Counted from the first letter of the stretch, positions 9,701 to 18,261 are shown. The stretch: 64,000 bases of DNA from Fontibacter flavus (GCF_042432905.1 NZ_JBHLWI010000037.1:1-64000); one strand, 5' to 3'. Numbers and translations: made by a program. Notes: generated from the sequence alone by a model not told the origin.

Positions 9701-11691
9701 TCCGATGTAATGTTTTTGGCAGAGGCATAGACTATACCCTCCTGCAAACTTGTGTTACAGGTCCAGCTTAACCAACAGATTTCACCGTTTTTGGTAATGT
9801 ATCGGTTCTCAAAATAAAAAGTATTATTTCCCTGTGCTTGTTTGGCCACTTCCTTGGCTGTACGTTCGGAGTCATCTGGATGAACAAACTCCTTAAAGGA
9901 GTGAAACAGAAGTTCTTCTTCAGTATAACCAAGTAATTTGCAGCCTGATTTATTCATTTTCAGGAATCTTCCCTGAAAATCAGCAATGCAGATAATATCC
10001 GGAACGGATTCATATAAATGTTTAAGGTCACTTTCCAGTTTTTTACGGTTTATTTCTGAACCGATATAAAGTTCCAAGTGATTAAAAAGGGCTATATATT
10101 TTTGTAAATATTCTACTTCGGATTCAGTCCCTATGACCAAGACCCCCACTATATTTGCATTGAACAAAAGAGGGATTCCCAATACCGATTTTATATTTGC
10201 TTTTGCAGATGCTTCTTTTCGGACAAATTCATTGCTGTCATTTATTTTGTTCCAAAGGACAGTGGTTTTATTTTTCCAAACAGTTCCGGGAAGTCCCTCC
10301 CCAAATTTTAAATTGGCAATGCCTTTACTCCATTTATAAAAAAGATCAGCTTTAGGAGTTGCAGAATGATGGGCAATTAGATTAACATAAGAGCCTTCTA
10401 TATTGGGAATCCAAATTTCTGCCAGATCAAAATCACCAAACTTGGTAACTGTTTTGCAGAGTTCATGAAGAGATGTGATTAAATCATTTTCAAATGAAAA
10501 ATTCAAACTGATCTTGGCCAGCAGTTCTTTTTCGATTTCTTTTCGTTTTTGTTCCGTTACATCCCTTTCAATGGCAACCCAATGAGTGAACCAACCTCTT
10601 TCATCGGCTACAGGTGAAACTGAAAAGTTAATCCAGAATTCTTCTCCGCTTTTTTTGTAGTTGACAGTTGTAATTTCACAAGACTCCCAGTTTCTGAGTG
10701 CTTTGCCAAGTTTTGCCAGTTCCTCTTTGTCAGACTTTGGGCCCTGAAGTAATCTTGGAGATTTCCCGATCACTTCATCAGCTGTATAGCCTGTCATTTT
10801 GGTAAAAGCTTCATTTACATAAAGAATTCTGGGTCCCGGTTCATCAAAAGGTTCAGCTTCTGTGATTAATATGGCATCATTGGTATTGGTGATGACACTT
10901 TCCAATAATTTTAATCTATGCTCTTCGTCTTTTTTGCTCGTGATATCCTCACAAATGGCAACTGTACGATAAGGATTGCCATTTTCATCTCTGATAAACG
11001 CAAGGTGAAGACGTACCCAGACAATGCTGCCGTCTTTTCGCACATAACGTTTTTCATTACGGTATTCCTGTTCACCTCGCATGGCTTTTCTGAATATTTC
11101 CCAATCTTTCTCCCTGTCTTCAGGGTGGGTGATTTCTGAAAAACTTATTTGAAGTAGTTCCTCTTTTGAATAACCTGTGATGGTCTCGTAAAATGAATTC
11201 ACCAGAATTATTTTACCGGAATTGGGGTCAACCTGTGCTATCCCTAATGTGGCTATCTCAAAAATAGTCCTGAATCTGGCCTCACTTTCACGTAGGGAAT
11301 CAAAAGATGCTGTGAGTGTTTTTAATTGTTCTTCCTCTTGTGTAACATCCTGACAGACCACCATTACACTAACTTTATCAAGATAGTCCACTTTATGGCC
11401 GTTGATCTTCATCCTTATGAGGTCGCCATTCTTTTTTTGATGGGTAAAAACCCCAAAATACAAATTCCCTTCTCTGTGATTGATATTTTCATGTGCCGCC
11501 AACAATTTCGGCAATTCTTCTTTTGGGCGAAGGTCTTTTATGGTCAAGTCTAAGAACTCCTGCTTGGAATAACCATAGTGTTCTAATGCCGCCTTGTTTA
11601 CATCCAGTATTTTAAAAGTATTCAAATCGTATACCCATGAGGGTAAGGGATTGAAGTAGAAAAAACTGCTGAAGTCGGGCTTCTTATCCAT
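6763..11691 (-). CDS. giant multi-PAS/GAF sensor histidine kinase
   Basis: A 1642-residue kinase with no transmembrane segment, so probably cytoplasmic. By eye the order is PAS ~5-120, PAS ~135-258, PAS ~258-380, GAF ~390-560, then PAS domains at ~560-685, 690-800, 800-930, 930-1050, 1050-1165, 1170-1285 and 1290-1415. The HisKA domain has His1424 in SHDLQEP. The HATPase has its N-box Asn1538, a DNGIGI box near 1568 and GTGIGL near 1596. Several PAS domains end in the usual PAC DITxxK signature. Two PAS pairs look like recent duplicates. It overlaps the first receiver gene and heads a kinase plus three receivers unit. Bound ligands or cofactors cannot be read from sequence. Confidence 0.95.
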   Translation of the reverse strand: MDKKPDFSSFFYFNPLPSWVYDLNTFKILDVNKAALEHYGYSKQEFLDLTIKDLRPKEELPKLLAAHENINHREGNLYFGVFTHQKKNGDLIRMKINGHKVDYLDKVSVMVVCQDVTQEEEQLKTLTASFDSLRESEARFRTIFEIATLGIAQVDPNSGKIILVNSFYETITGYSKEELLQISFSEITHPEDREKDWEIFRKAMRGEQEYRNEKRYVRKDGSIVWVRLHLAFIRDENGNPYRTVAICEDITSKKDEEHRLKLLESVITNTNDAILITEAEPFDEPGPRILYVNEAFTKMTGYTADEVIGKSPRLLQGPKSDKEELAKLGKALRNWESCEITTVNYKKSGEEFWINFSVSPVADERGWFTHWVAIERDVTEQKRKEIEKELLAKISLNFSFENDLITSLHELCKTVTKFGDFDLAEIWIPNIEGSYVNLIAHHSATPKADLFYKWSKGIANLKFGEGLPGTVWKNKTTVLWNKINDSNEFVRKEASAKANIKSVLGIPLLFNANIVGVLVIGTESEVEYLQKYIALFNHLELYIGSEINRKKLESDLKHLYESVPDIICIADFQGRFLKMNKSGCKLLGYTEEELLFHSFKEFVHPDDSERTAKEVAKQAQGNNTFYFENRYITKNGEICWLSWTCNTSLQEGIVYASAKNITSEKKLRELNQTTSKLARIGSWEVDLLKNKVFWNEMVHLLHETDPNSYDPEIGEAINFYREDFRPIVTDAINQCIQSGIPFDFEAVLITLNNKELWVRVIGNAEMIDGRCVRIYGSFQDIHEKKETELRLQSLADNLPGVVFQYLIRPDGSDEMKYVTKGSEQLWGLSPQKAIENTELIWNQIKLGGNYDTVKRSIEESIQNKTKWTARWKHILPSGEVQQHLGFGTPGFLTDGTVIFNSIVLDITQEAKNEELLRQATEMAKIGSWELNLINQNNDSMYWSPMTREILEVDKNYNPSLSGGFEFYTEESKKRINQAVDLLIKEGKEFDEELLIITQSNKEKWIRCIGKCERVHGKCVKIFGSFQDIHTSKSLDIQIREILGSISDAFYAVDEHWNFSYFNKEAEILLEKTASEVLGKNIWEVFPSAIGTPIQDIYEDVVKSNQPRSSEYFYPGNGKWYEVNVYPSNGGVSTYFKNIDERKQSAIDLEKAYQEKNKILESIGDAFFALDKNWTVTYWNKEAELVLGKSRNEMIGQNLWEKYADAIDSDFYRQYHESMETGRNLSFEEYYPTLQKWFEVSVYPSQDGLSVYFKDVTLRKEADIRLHQANERFEKVTEATNDAIWDWDIVNDTLYWGVGFKTLFGLDIEKIRPTQEVWTDHIHPEDKDGVISSLNSIIESGQTNWTAEYRYKRQNGSFANVIDRGIVIRGINSEAVRMVGAMTDISERKRHEEQLLSINQTLEAQTRELQRSNEELEQFAFITSHDLQEPLRMISSFMDQLKRKYSHSLDDKAHQYIDFAIDGAKRMKQIILDLLLYSRANRPTEEHEEVSLNEIVTEFTLLRRKLIAEKNATITFENLPVLETYRAPITQIFHCLLDNGLKYTRQNVRPTIEIKVRDNDGFWEFLIKDNGIGIDEKFHEKIFIIFQRLHNRKKHDGTGIGLSIAKRCIEFLGGKIWLESTLGEGTTFYFTIAKTSNQQYALK

Positions 11692-12313
11692 TTATTTGTT
11701 ATTCAATTGTTATATTAAGAATTCCTCTTTAACTATTGATTTAATATATACTGCTGGGAGGTGATTCAGTCCCAATAAACTTTATTAAGCTAAAGTTGGA
11801 TCAATGTGATTTATCTCCAACGCTGTTCATTTCAACAAAACCAATGATTTTTTAAAGGTTATTTTTAAGTTTTTCACCACTTTTTATGATAAAAATCATG
11901 ATTTTATAATGATTTATCAAATTTTTTGAAATTTAGAAATAGATTAAACTAACAATTAATGACCAATTACATGAAAGAATATTTGAATTACATTTATAGA
12001 CTATCGAATTCTGGAAAAAATTGATTGAACTTAAAAAAAATTTCCACCATTCATTGGGATTGGGTCTGCTAAAAACTTCCGAAATTGGAATTGTACCCAA
12101 CATATAGAAATGCTACCCAAACCTTGAAAAATGAGTAGGAAACTAAAGGACTGGTTTACCCTACAGCTCTTAAATTGGCCTTGGATTCTGCACTACTATT
12201 ACTGAAATAGCGGGAAATTGGGGAAGAGACCATTCAGGACTTTATTCAGGAAATTGAAACACTTACCGTAAAAGAAATTAAGGTTTAAGAAATATTCGGG
12301 CCCTTAGACTTAG
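11692..12313. other. intergenic stretch with promoter region and a coding remnant
   Basis: The first ~300 bases are very AT-rich and presumably hold the promoter of the giant kinase gene. I could not place a convincing promoter. From about 12109 the composition becomes coding-like on the plus strand (see the remnant at 12109-12288). Confidence 0.45.
12109..12288 (+). pseudogene. degraded coding remnant, plus strand
   Basis: One frame reads as protein-like for 60 codons with only two in-frame stops (TAG at 12136 and at 12208) before its terminal TAA at 12286. Segments include KGLVYPTALKLALDSALLLL and REIGEETIQDFIQEIETLTV. The helical, acidic C-terminus looks like real but decayed coding sequence. 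I do not recognise the family. It points toward the minus-strand acetyltransferase-like gene and ends 25 bases from it. Confidence 0.35.
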
Positions 12314-12985
12314 TTAAAATGGATCCTCATCAAGACTGATCTGATCTATGGCGTCATTTTGAAAGATAGGATTGAAAAAAAGAACCTCCTCAAATCCTTC
12401 TATGGCTTCAAATCCCATCCTTAAGTAATAGTTTCTCAGTTTTTCAAATGCCAGTGCTTCATCTTTTTCCAAATCTACAATGCCCATTTTTTCAATATCC
12501 AATTTCATTTCCAAAGCTGGATCAAACTGAATAGGGTGGGGTTGCAGGACACATAGACCAAAGGATTTTCCAAAATGGAATATGATGTCCTTGATGGCTT
12601 TTGCGCCCAGATCATATCCACGAAACTTGGGGAAAATGCTCAGTTCTTGGATCACGCAAACATTGGTATTGTAAAAGCTAGATTGGTAGTACTCTTGGAT
12701 ATCCTCGGCAAATTCTTCCATATCCAGATCTATGATCTCCAAAAGGTGCCTGGAAAGATATTCAGAGTATCCGTCCAAAACTTGGAATATCGGGTAATTA
12801 TCATCAATTGCATGATCAATATGGAGCACAAAGAAAACGGCATGTCCTATCTTTTCAACTTTACCTCCGTTTTCATCCATTAAATTGATAGTCAGTAAAA
12901 CCTCTTGGATATACCGTCTCTCCTGAATGTCTCCCAGCTCAGATTTGAAGCTGTAGTCAAGACTAATGTAGTTTTTCTCTGGCAT
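12314..12985 (-). CDS. GNAT-like acetyltransferase-fold protein
   Basis: A 223-residue soluble protein. The middle carries a strand-loop-helix resembling GNAT motif A: VCVIQELSIFPKFRGYDLGA, where RGYDLG would be the acetyl-CoA pyrophosphate loop (canonical Q/RxxGxG/A). Toward the C-terminus AFEKLRNYYLRMGFE matches the GNAT motif B region (YxxxGF). The N-terminal half holds strands plus an acidic stretch around residues 85-110. The substrate is unknown. A decayed frame lies just upstream, so this may be the surviving gene of a larger locus. The fold call is moderate because the canonical glycine spacing is imperfect. Confidence 0.6.
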   Translation of the reverse strand: MPEKNYISLDYSFKSELGDIQERRYIQEVLLTINLMDENGGKVEKIGHAVFFVLHIDHAIDDNYPIFQVLDGYSEYLSRHLLEIIDLDMEEFAEDIQEYYQSSFYNTNVCVIQELSIFPKFRGYDLGAKAIKDIIFHFGKSFGLCVLQPHPIQFDPALEMKLDIEKMGIVDLEKDEALAFEKLRNYYLRMGFEAIEGFEEVLFFNPIFQNDAIDQISLDEDPF

Positions 12986-12996
12986 TTTCTAGTATC

Positions 12997-13360
12997 TTAT
13001 TTACTATTGGGCTTTTTATAAATCTTCTTCATCATCAACTCTTTCACCCGGTCACCAAATACCTTAATCCTTCAATTTTTCAATTATCTCCTTGATTTGA
13101 TCCTTGCGTCAAATGAGTTTATCAATGACCTTCTGATCTAATTCAAATTTAATGATATCAATCTTGACGCTCACATAAGATCAAAACTTGTTATAATTAA
13201 CTTCTGCATAAATGAAGCTATGAAACTCTTGCCAACATTAATACAAATCTCTATTTCTCATTCCTAAATTACCGATTTCTTTATCAATTGATATTATATC
13301 AGCTTTTAAAATCAAATAGATGTAGGGTCCATAATTTTCTATCAAAGCTATATTTAAAAG
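12997..13360 (-). pseudogene. degraded gene remnant, minus strand
   Basis: One minus-strand frame is continuous protein-like sequence for ~110 codons apart from isolated stops: NIALIENYGPYIYLILKADI, then EIGNLGMRNRDLY-stop-CWQEFHSFIYAEVNYNKF-stop-SYVSVKIDIIKFELDQKVID, then KLI-stop-RKDQIKEIIEKLKD-stop. A +1 shift then reads VFGDRVKELMMKKIYKKPNS with TAA at 12997. Three internal stops plus a frameshift indicate an inactivated gene. The remnant ends 11 bases before the start of the GNAT-like gene, so the two were probably cotranscribed. The family is not recognised. Confidence 0.5.
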
Positions 13361-13425
13361 TAAAGATCAGTATAGCGCTTCAGGATTTACTAACTTTTCG
13401 AATTGAACATTACTCAGTATAGAAA

Positions 13426-14874
13426 TTATCGCCGAATATATTCTCGAAAAATATATGATACAGGATCTTCCTCTGTATTAATATGATCATCCGGTTCAAC
13501 AGATATTAACCCATCTTTTCCATTATTTGCTACATTATAAACTGAAGATACTTGATAGGAAAGTTTTGAGTTGGGCAACGTAAAATTAGCCAAAGCAAAA
13601 CCATTGAATGAATATAAATTACCTGTTGGTTTTCCAATTACCTTTCCCATATTGTAAAACTTAAACATTTCAGCAAAGATGGACCCTGCCGAAAAGGTAT
13701 TATGGTCTATAATCAAATATACATTTCCAATGAATTTTTCTTTAAACGGAAGCGGATTTATCATTTCATAATTGACTTCTACCATTTCATTAGGTTTTGC
13801 ACCATAAAAAATACTAGAATATTCATTCACTAAATAAATTGGTTTAAACCATCGGATGCTTTTAGGCACAAACTTTCTGTCAAATGCTTCTTTAAACTCA
13901 GGGGTTATTTTCCAATATGCTTTTGATAATTTTCTAAATGGTTCCTTGGCAAAATACTTTGCTAAATGTTCCCCATAGCTATCTGCCCCTCCATCATGCC
14001 CCCTGAAATCTAAAATCAATTCTGAGGAATTTATGTCTTTTAATGATTGAAAAGAGCGTTTATAGAAATCTTGATATTCTTTTTCATTTCCATTAAAATC
14101 TGAAATTTTAATATACCCAACCTTCTCTTCTAATACTTTGAAAGTGTAAGATTCAGAATTTGTCTTTTTGTAACTTTTTCTGTCTTCCCATAGAACTCCA
14201 GCTACCATTATTGAATCTATACTTGAGTCTTCATTCTTTTTAAATTGAACTTGATACTCAGTCTCCCATTCGTAAGTTTTCCATAAGTAAAACCCAAAAT
14301 CATCTGAGATTTCTAGGACTTTTAAAGGTTGCGTTTCTTTTGATGCATGCTTTAGTAAGTCTGAAATTAATTCCTCAGAAGTTTTTCCATTTATTTTGAT
14401 TATTTCAGTGCCAGGAGGTAACGTACTTGACATGCTATCATCACCAGAAATAATGATCTGGTTATTTGATATTTTAGCTGGAAAGGGGAAAAACTTTTTC
14501 CCCTTTTTGACATAATCAGTAAGAATATAGGAATCATGAGCATTAGAGTGAGCATCATTATATTCTATAATTAACTGATCAATAATTCTCCAAAAGTTTA
14601 TAATACTTAAACTATCAGGAAGCTCTTTTTTTATAGCATCTCTTCTTGAAAAAAAATGTATCCTATCAGAAAATCTGTATGGATTAGGGTGAATCCTTTC
14701 AAAAGTAAAAGTTAAGCTGTCAATGTCATTAGACATTTCTACTTTTGAAATATAGCTATCTATATTAACCAAATTGATTGATTCATCAATTATTGGATCA
14801 GATAATGAAGCAAAGTAGGAGATAGCGATCATTAGTGATGCAATTAAAAACCAACTAGCCCTTTTTCTAATCAT
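13426..14874 (-). CDS. S41 family peptidase, membrane-anchored or secreted
   Basis: The 482-residue protein has one hydrophobic N-terminal segment (about 8-24) followed by an extracytoplasmic domain. The C-terminal half carries S41/tail-specific protease signatures. The DFRGHDGGAD loop forms the substrate-binding strand, and DHNTFSAGSIFAEMF holds the probable nucleophilic Ser preceding Ala-Gly. A GKPTGN turn follows. No clear PDZ domain is visible, although GTEIIKINGKTSEELI near residue 155-170 has the carboxylate-loop look of a short PDZ-like part. Acceptor substrates are unknown. It is separated by 107 bases from the next upstream gene and is probably transcribed alone. Confidence 0.82.
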   Translation of the reverse strand: MIRKRASWFLIASLMIAISYFASLSDPIIDESINLVNIDSYISKVEMSNDIDSLTFTFERIHPNPYRFSDRIHFFSRRDAIKKELPDSLSIINFWRIIDQLIIEYNDAHSNAHDSYILTDYVKKGKKFFPFPAKISNNQIIISGDDSMSSTLPPGTEIIKINGKTSEELISDLLKHASKETQPLKVLEISDDFGFYLWKTYEWETEYQVQFKKNEDSSIDSIMVAGVLWEDRKSYKKTNSESYTFKVLEEKVGYIKISDFNGNEKEYQDFYKRSFQSLKDINSSELILDFRGHDGGADSYGEHLAKYFAKEPFRKLSKAYWKITPEFKEAFDRKFVPKSIRWFKPIYLVNEYSSIFYGAKPNEMVEVNYEMINPLPFKEKFIGNVYLIIDHNTFSAGSIFAEMFKFYNMGKVIGKPTGNLYSFNGFALANFTLPNSKLSYQVSSVYNVANNGKDGLISVEPDDHINTEEDPVSYIFREYIRR

Positions 14875-14981
14875 AATTAAACTGAATCAGTTTACATCTA
14901 AGCTTTAATATTAATTCATTCCCAATCCTTCAAGAATTTCATCAACCAATAACCAACCCACCCTAATCCCTCGGGGTTCGA

Positions 14982-15764
14982 TCAACCAGTAACTAATCCC
15001 TCATCCCAAATTCCATTTTTTTCCGTCAATATGATAGGCTTTGAGTCTGTTACTACGATAGTATGTTCGTGTTGTGTCATATGGCCACCTTTATTTCCAA
15101 CCATAGTCCAATTGTCATTCAAGGTTATCGCGTAGTTTGAATGTGTAGATATAAATGTTTCTATTGCTATTACTGAATTTTTCTTGAAACGAGTCCTATT
15201 ATGTTTATCCCTGTAGTTGGCAATTTCTGAAGGTTCTTCGTGTAAACTTCTTCCAATACCATGTCCTGTTAAATTCTTGACTACCTTAAAGCCACGCTTT
15301 TTTGCCTCAGTTTCTATAAGTTGTCCAATGTCTGCAATCCTGATACCCCCTTTGATGTTTAAAATTGCTTTTTTTAAAACTTCTTTTGAAGCATCCACCA
15401 GTGTTTGATATCCAAATTTGTCCTCTCCAAGCACAAAAGAAGCCCCATTGTCAGACCAAAAACCATGGAGCTCTGCCGAAACATCAATATTTATCAGCTG
15501 TCCTTCTTTTAAAATTTTGTTTGGCGATGGTATTCCATGACAAAATTCTTGATCAATACTGATGCAGGTCCAACCAGGGAATTGATATGTTTTATTGGGT
15601 GCTGAATTTGCTCCGAAATCATTTAATATTTCTCCTCCAAAGTCATCTAGTTGTTTGGTAGACATACCAGGCTTTGCATAATTCTTCATTTCTTTTAAAG
15701 TATATGCAACGACTTCGCTAACTTGCTGCATTCCAATTAATTCTGATTCTTTTGTTATTGACAT
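14982..15764 (-). CDS. map: type I methionine aminopeptidase
   Basis: Removes the initiator methionine from nascent proteins. From the chosen ATG (MSITKESEL, which aligns with the family N-terminus) the metal ligands are Asp94, Asp105 (spacing 11, as in E. coli Asp97/Asp108), His168 in TGHGIG, Glu202 in AIETF and Glu233 in QHEHT. The substrate-binding His76 lies in CHGIP. An in-frame codon 11 triplets upstream (15797) gives a less likely start. The length of 260 fits type Ia enzymes. The gene is not in a ribosomal-protein operon, so it may be an additional map copy. That cannot be checked here. Confidence 0.93.
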   Translation of the reverse strand: MSITKESELIGMQQVSEVVAYTLKEMKNYAKPGMSTKQLDDFGGEILNDFGANSAPNKTYQFPGWTCISIDQEFCHGIPSPNKILKEGQLINIDVSAELHGFWSDNGASFVLGEDKFGYQTLVDASKEVLKKAILNIKGGIRIADIGQLIETEAKKRGFKVVKNLTGHGIGRSLHEEPSEIANYRDKHNRTRFKKNSVIAIETFISTHSNYAITLNDNWTMVGNKGGHMTQHEHTIVVTDSKPIILTEKNGIWDEGLVTG

Positions 15765-15797
15765 AATATTTTCTTTTGTCTTTTTAATCTGACCCAT

Positions 15798-16099
15798 AGT
15801 AGGCTAAAGCATGGAGACGGCTGGCCTGTTTACTTCCATACAGTCCATCCCTTCTGGAGGTAGACAGCCGTTCTCTTCCAACCTATTCCTTACTTTTTAA
15901 TGAAACTCAATTTTCGATTTTCTCAGAACCGCCCATCTGTCTTCTGACAAAGGAAGGCTGTATTCCAAGATGATATGTGTGCCTTTAATGGTTAATATAG
16001 TTTATTTAAATAAACGTTCCAAGGAATGAAATGGCTTTGCTGACGGATAAAGGCATCGCTTAAACTTGGAGACAATCCTGATTTTCCAAACTGAAATGA
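15798..16099. other. intergenic stretch
   Basis: Apart from an imperfect inverted repeat (listed separately), nothing gene-like was found on either strand. It contains the region upstream of map and the 3' side of the lipoprotein gene. Confidence 0.4.
15817..15871. repeat. imperfect inverted repeat
   Basis: The arms ACGGCTG(GCC)TGTTTACTTCC and GGAGGTAGACAGCCGT pair over about 15 positions with a 3-base bulge. The placement, 20-75 bases upstream of the map start region, would allow a regulatory role or a mobile-element scar. Neither is demonstrated. Confidence 0.4.
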
Positions 16100-17248
16100 T
16101 CACTTCGTTTTGTTTCCATCAATTAGCTTTAATAAATAAAATGTATTCCAATCTTCCTCCCCAAGAAGTCTTTGGTTTTTTTGGATAATAATTTGTCCTT
16201 CTTTGTTTACAATAGGGGTTGAAATTGTACCTGATGGCAATTCTATATCGTCTTGGAGCAATTGGTAATCCGAATCAAAAACTGCGGCATATTTTGGAAA
16301 GGATTCAAGGAAATCCATCCACTCAACTTGATTTTCCCTGTCGTAATTCTTCACGATTTTTTCAGTAGCTCCCTTTTTGTAAATAAGAATGATTTTGTCT
16401 TTAATCACATAAAGTTGTTCTATCATAGATGGGACGACCATTTCTAGTTTGAGAAATAATTCAGGGGAGTTTTGAAAACTTGCTTTTGGAAAAGGAATTT
16501 GATCTTTCACATTCAGACTGGCACTTTCTTTGAAAATAAGGTCTTCACCTTGTTCTTCATAAATATAAAACTTCATTTCAGCCATTAGGAATAAATACCA
16601 ATGTTTGCCTTTTTTTATGATTTTAGGATGATATAAGAAATGAAAATCGCCGTCTTTGTAGATTGAAGTTTCAGGGATTTCCATTTTCAACTCTACTTCT
16701 TTTGTAATAGGATCTATGACCTCCAGCAATGATTCATTGTAATATTTTTGATAGAATTTCTCTTGGTCTTCCCAATCTTTCAGATCTCTTTCAGGGCGGT
16801 AATAAGCTGTTTTATTTCCCAATTTAAAAGCTGGTCTATTGTAAGGATGCATATAAATATAATCCTCAGGTATGGGGATGTTATTGATTATCTCACTGTC
16901 ATTTGAAAACTGAATCAATCCCCTATGTAAGTCCATTATTGTAAATTTCCCTTCAAAAAAACCTGCTGAGTAGAGCATGTTTATTGCATTTGGCCCGTTT
17001 GTTTTGAGCTCAATGTCAGAAGTGATGTTACCGGTATTGTCAAAAATGATATAGCTTGAATGCCCTTCTTTTTTAGCCAAGAACATTCCGTCTTCAATAT
17101 CAATTAATGTCAATTCTTCCAGCAGATTGACTCTGATTGAGTCAGTAATTTCAAATTTGTAATTTATTGAAATGGATTGCTCAGCGTTTTTATCTTTGAC
17201 GCAACCAATCAACGCTATAGCAAGAATTAGGGATATGAAATTTTTCAT
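16100..17248 (-). CDS. lipoprotein, possible beta-propeller (DUF4221-like)
   Basis: A 382-residue exported lipoprotein. The signal peptide ends in a lipobox with Cys16 (ALIGC). I chose the ATG at 17248. The open frame extends two codons further to a TTG. The mature part is rich in short beta strands with repeated 'K..TIMDL..GLIQF' and 'AVFDSDYQLLQ' units that suggest a six-bladed propeller like those in DUF4221 or the NHL-like lipoproteins of Bacteroidota. No catalytic motif is evident. Its neighbours are an intergenic gap on each side. The lipoprotein call is firm. The family call is a guess. Confidence 0.72.
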   Translation of the reverse strand: MKNFISLILAIALIGCVKDKNAEQSISINYKFEITDSIRVNLLEELTLIDIEDGMFLAKKEGHSSYIIFDNTGNITSDIELKTNGPNAINMLYSAGFFEGKFTIMDLHRGLIQFSNDSEIINNIPIPEDYIYMHPYNRPAFKLGNKTAYYRPERDLKDWEDQEKFYQKYYNESLLEVIDPITKEVELKMEIPETSIYKDGDFHFLYHPKIIKKGKHWYLFLMAEMKFYIYEEQGEDLIFKESASLNVKDQIPFPKASFQNSPELFLKLEMVVPSMIEQLYVIKDKIILIYKKGATEKIVKNYDRENQVEWMDFLESFPKYAAVFDSDYQLLQDDIELPSGTISTPIVNKEGQIIIQKNQRLLGEEDWNTFYLLKLIDGNKTK

Positions 17249-17254
17249 ATCCAA

Positions 17255-17684
17255 ATGTAATGGAAATGAAGGCTTTAGGGTTGTTAAGTTATGTTAGAGA
17301 GAAATGCATAACTCTTAATTTATCTAAAAGGATAAATCTTGAAAGAGAAGATATTCAATCTAGGTGATCATTAATGGTAGATGGTCTGATTGAAGTGGAT
17401 GATTGGTAATTAAAGGGTATTTACCCAATCGCAGATTGGTAAAAAATTTGGGTGAAGTTGCTTCAGGAAACTGTACGGAATTCAACTAGCCACCACCAAA
17501 AGATCATTCTACTCTCAGAGGAGGAGACAAGTTAAAAACTGATTTCTACCTATGTTTAAAATAAGCAAATTAAAGCGCATAAATGGAAAACCCTGGGGAG
17601 GAAAGTACTTTTGCCGTAACCATAACCTTAAGAGCATCGCTTTCCAGGACGGGGGGTCGATAGGCGATGCGTTACAAAGAGAAA
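17255..17684. other. intergenic stretch
   Basis: No supported gene is present. A 62-codon minus-strand frame near 17515-17703 overlaps the terminator hairpin and has no domain-like features. The stretch includes the upstream region of the lipoprotein gene ending at 17248. Confidence 0.4.
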
Positions 17685-17705
17685 GGATGCCCCTATGAGG
17701 CATCC
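17685..17705 (-). terminator. terminator of the SOD/CHRD-like lipoprotein gene
   Basis: A perfect 7-bp stem GGATGCC/GGCATCC is followed on the minus strand by a T-rich tract. It lies 31 bases past the stop codon of the lipoprotein gene. Confidence 0.65.
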
Positions 17706-17736
17706 CTGTTCAAAAAAATATAACCACCCACTAAAC

Positions 17737-18261
17737 TTACCTCGCAAACACGCCCAAAATCAGATAGGTCGTCAAATCGGTTGTACTGATGTCCTGAGTT
17801 GGGTCATGGACCACAAGGAAACCTTCGTAATTATTCACTATCTGCTCATATGACAGTGTGGCTTGATGCTCTACTACTGCCGAGTTTCCCTGTGCAGTGA
17901 CCATTGCCGACAACACATTGCCGTTAGGCGATTCATTATAGGGCGTACCGTTGGGGGTGTTGGCAGGATTCGCTGCATCATGGGCATGTATCATATACAT
18001 CTGACCCGACAGGGTGTTGTTAAGTGTTACTGTGATTTTTGCCATGCCATTAGGTTGCTCTTCTACCAGCATCCTAGCAGTCAAATTTCTGGGATGCTCA
18101 CCAACATAGGCCGTAGCTGCCCCAACCAGTTGTCCTTCATTGAAACTATACTCAAAGGTTTCCATTCTTAGCATGGGTTGTTGATCATCAGATTCGTTAC
18201 AGGAGATCAGAAGTACCATCATGCACAATAAAGCAGACAAAGAAAGTTTTAAATTTTTCAT
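17737..18261 (-). CDS. Cu/Zn-SOD-like or CHRD-like lipoprotein
   Basis: A 174-residue lipoprotein (lipobox LLISC, Cys21). Residues ~45-172 form a beta-rich domain. MYMIHAHDAANP carries a His92-X-His94 pair like the HVH copper ligands of Cu/Zn superoxide dismutase. Later, FLVVHDPTQD (His152) parallels the SOD VVHEKADD strand, and the chain closes with YLILGVFA. A further His132 lies between. The HxH plus late VVH layout also fits CHRD domains. The classical zinc-loop histidines and cysteines of SOD are missing. The likely site is the periplasmic face of a membrane. It follows the Rieske/YceI/barrel genes on the same strand but is separated by a terminator. Confidence 0.68.
   Translation of the reverse strand: MKNLKLSLSALLCMMVLLISCNESDDQQPMLRMETFEYSFNEGQLVGAATAYVGEHPRNLTARMLVEEQPNGMAKITVTLNNTLSGQMYMIHAHDAANPANTPNGTPYNESPNGNVLSAMVTAQGNSAVVEHQATLSYEQIVNNYEGFLVVHDPTQDISTTDLTTYLILGVFAR

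Noticed and set aside
17515..17703. 62-codon minus-strand frame before the lipoprotein gene terminator
   Set aside because: It overlaps the terminator and shows low-complexity residues without motif.
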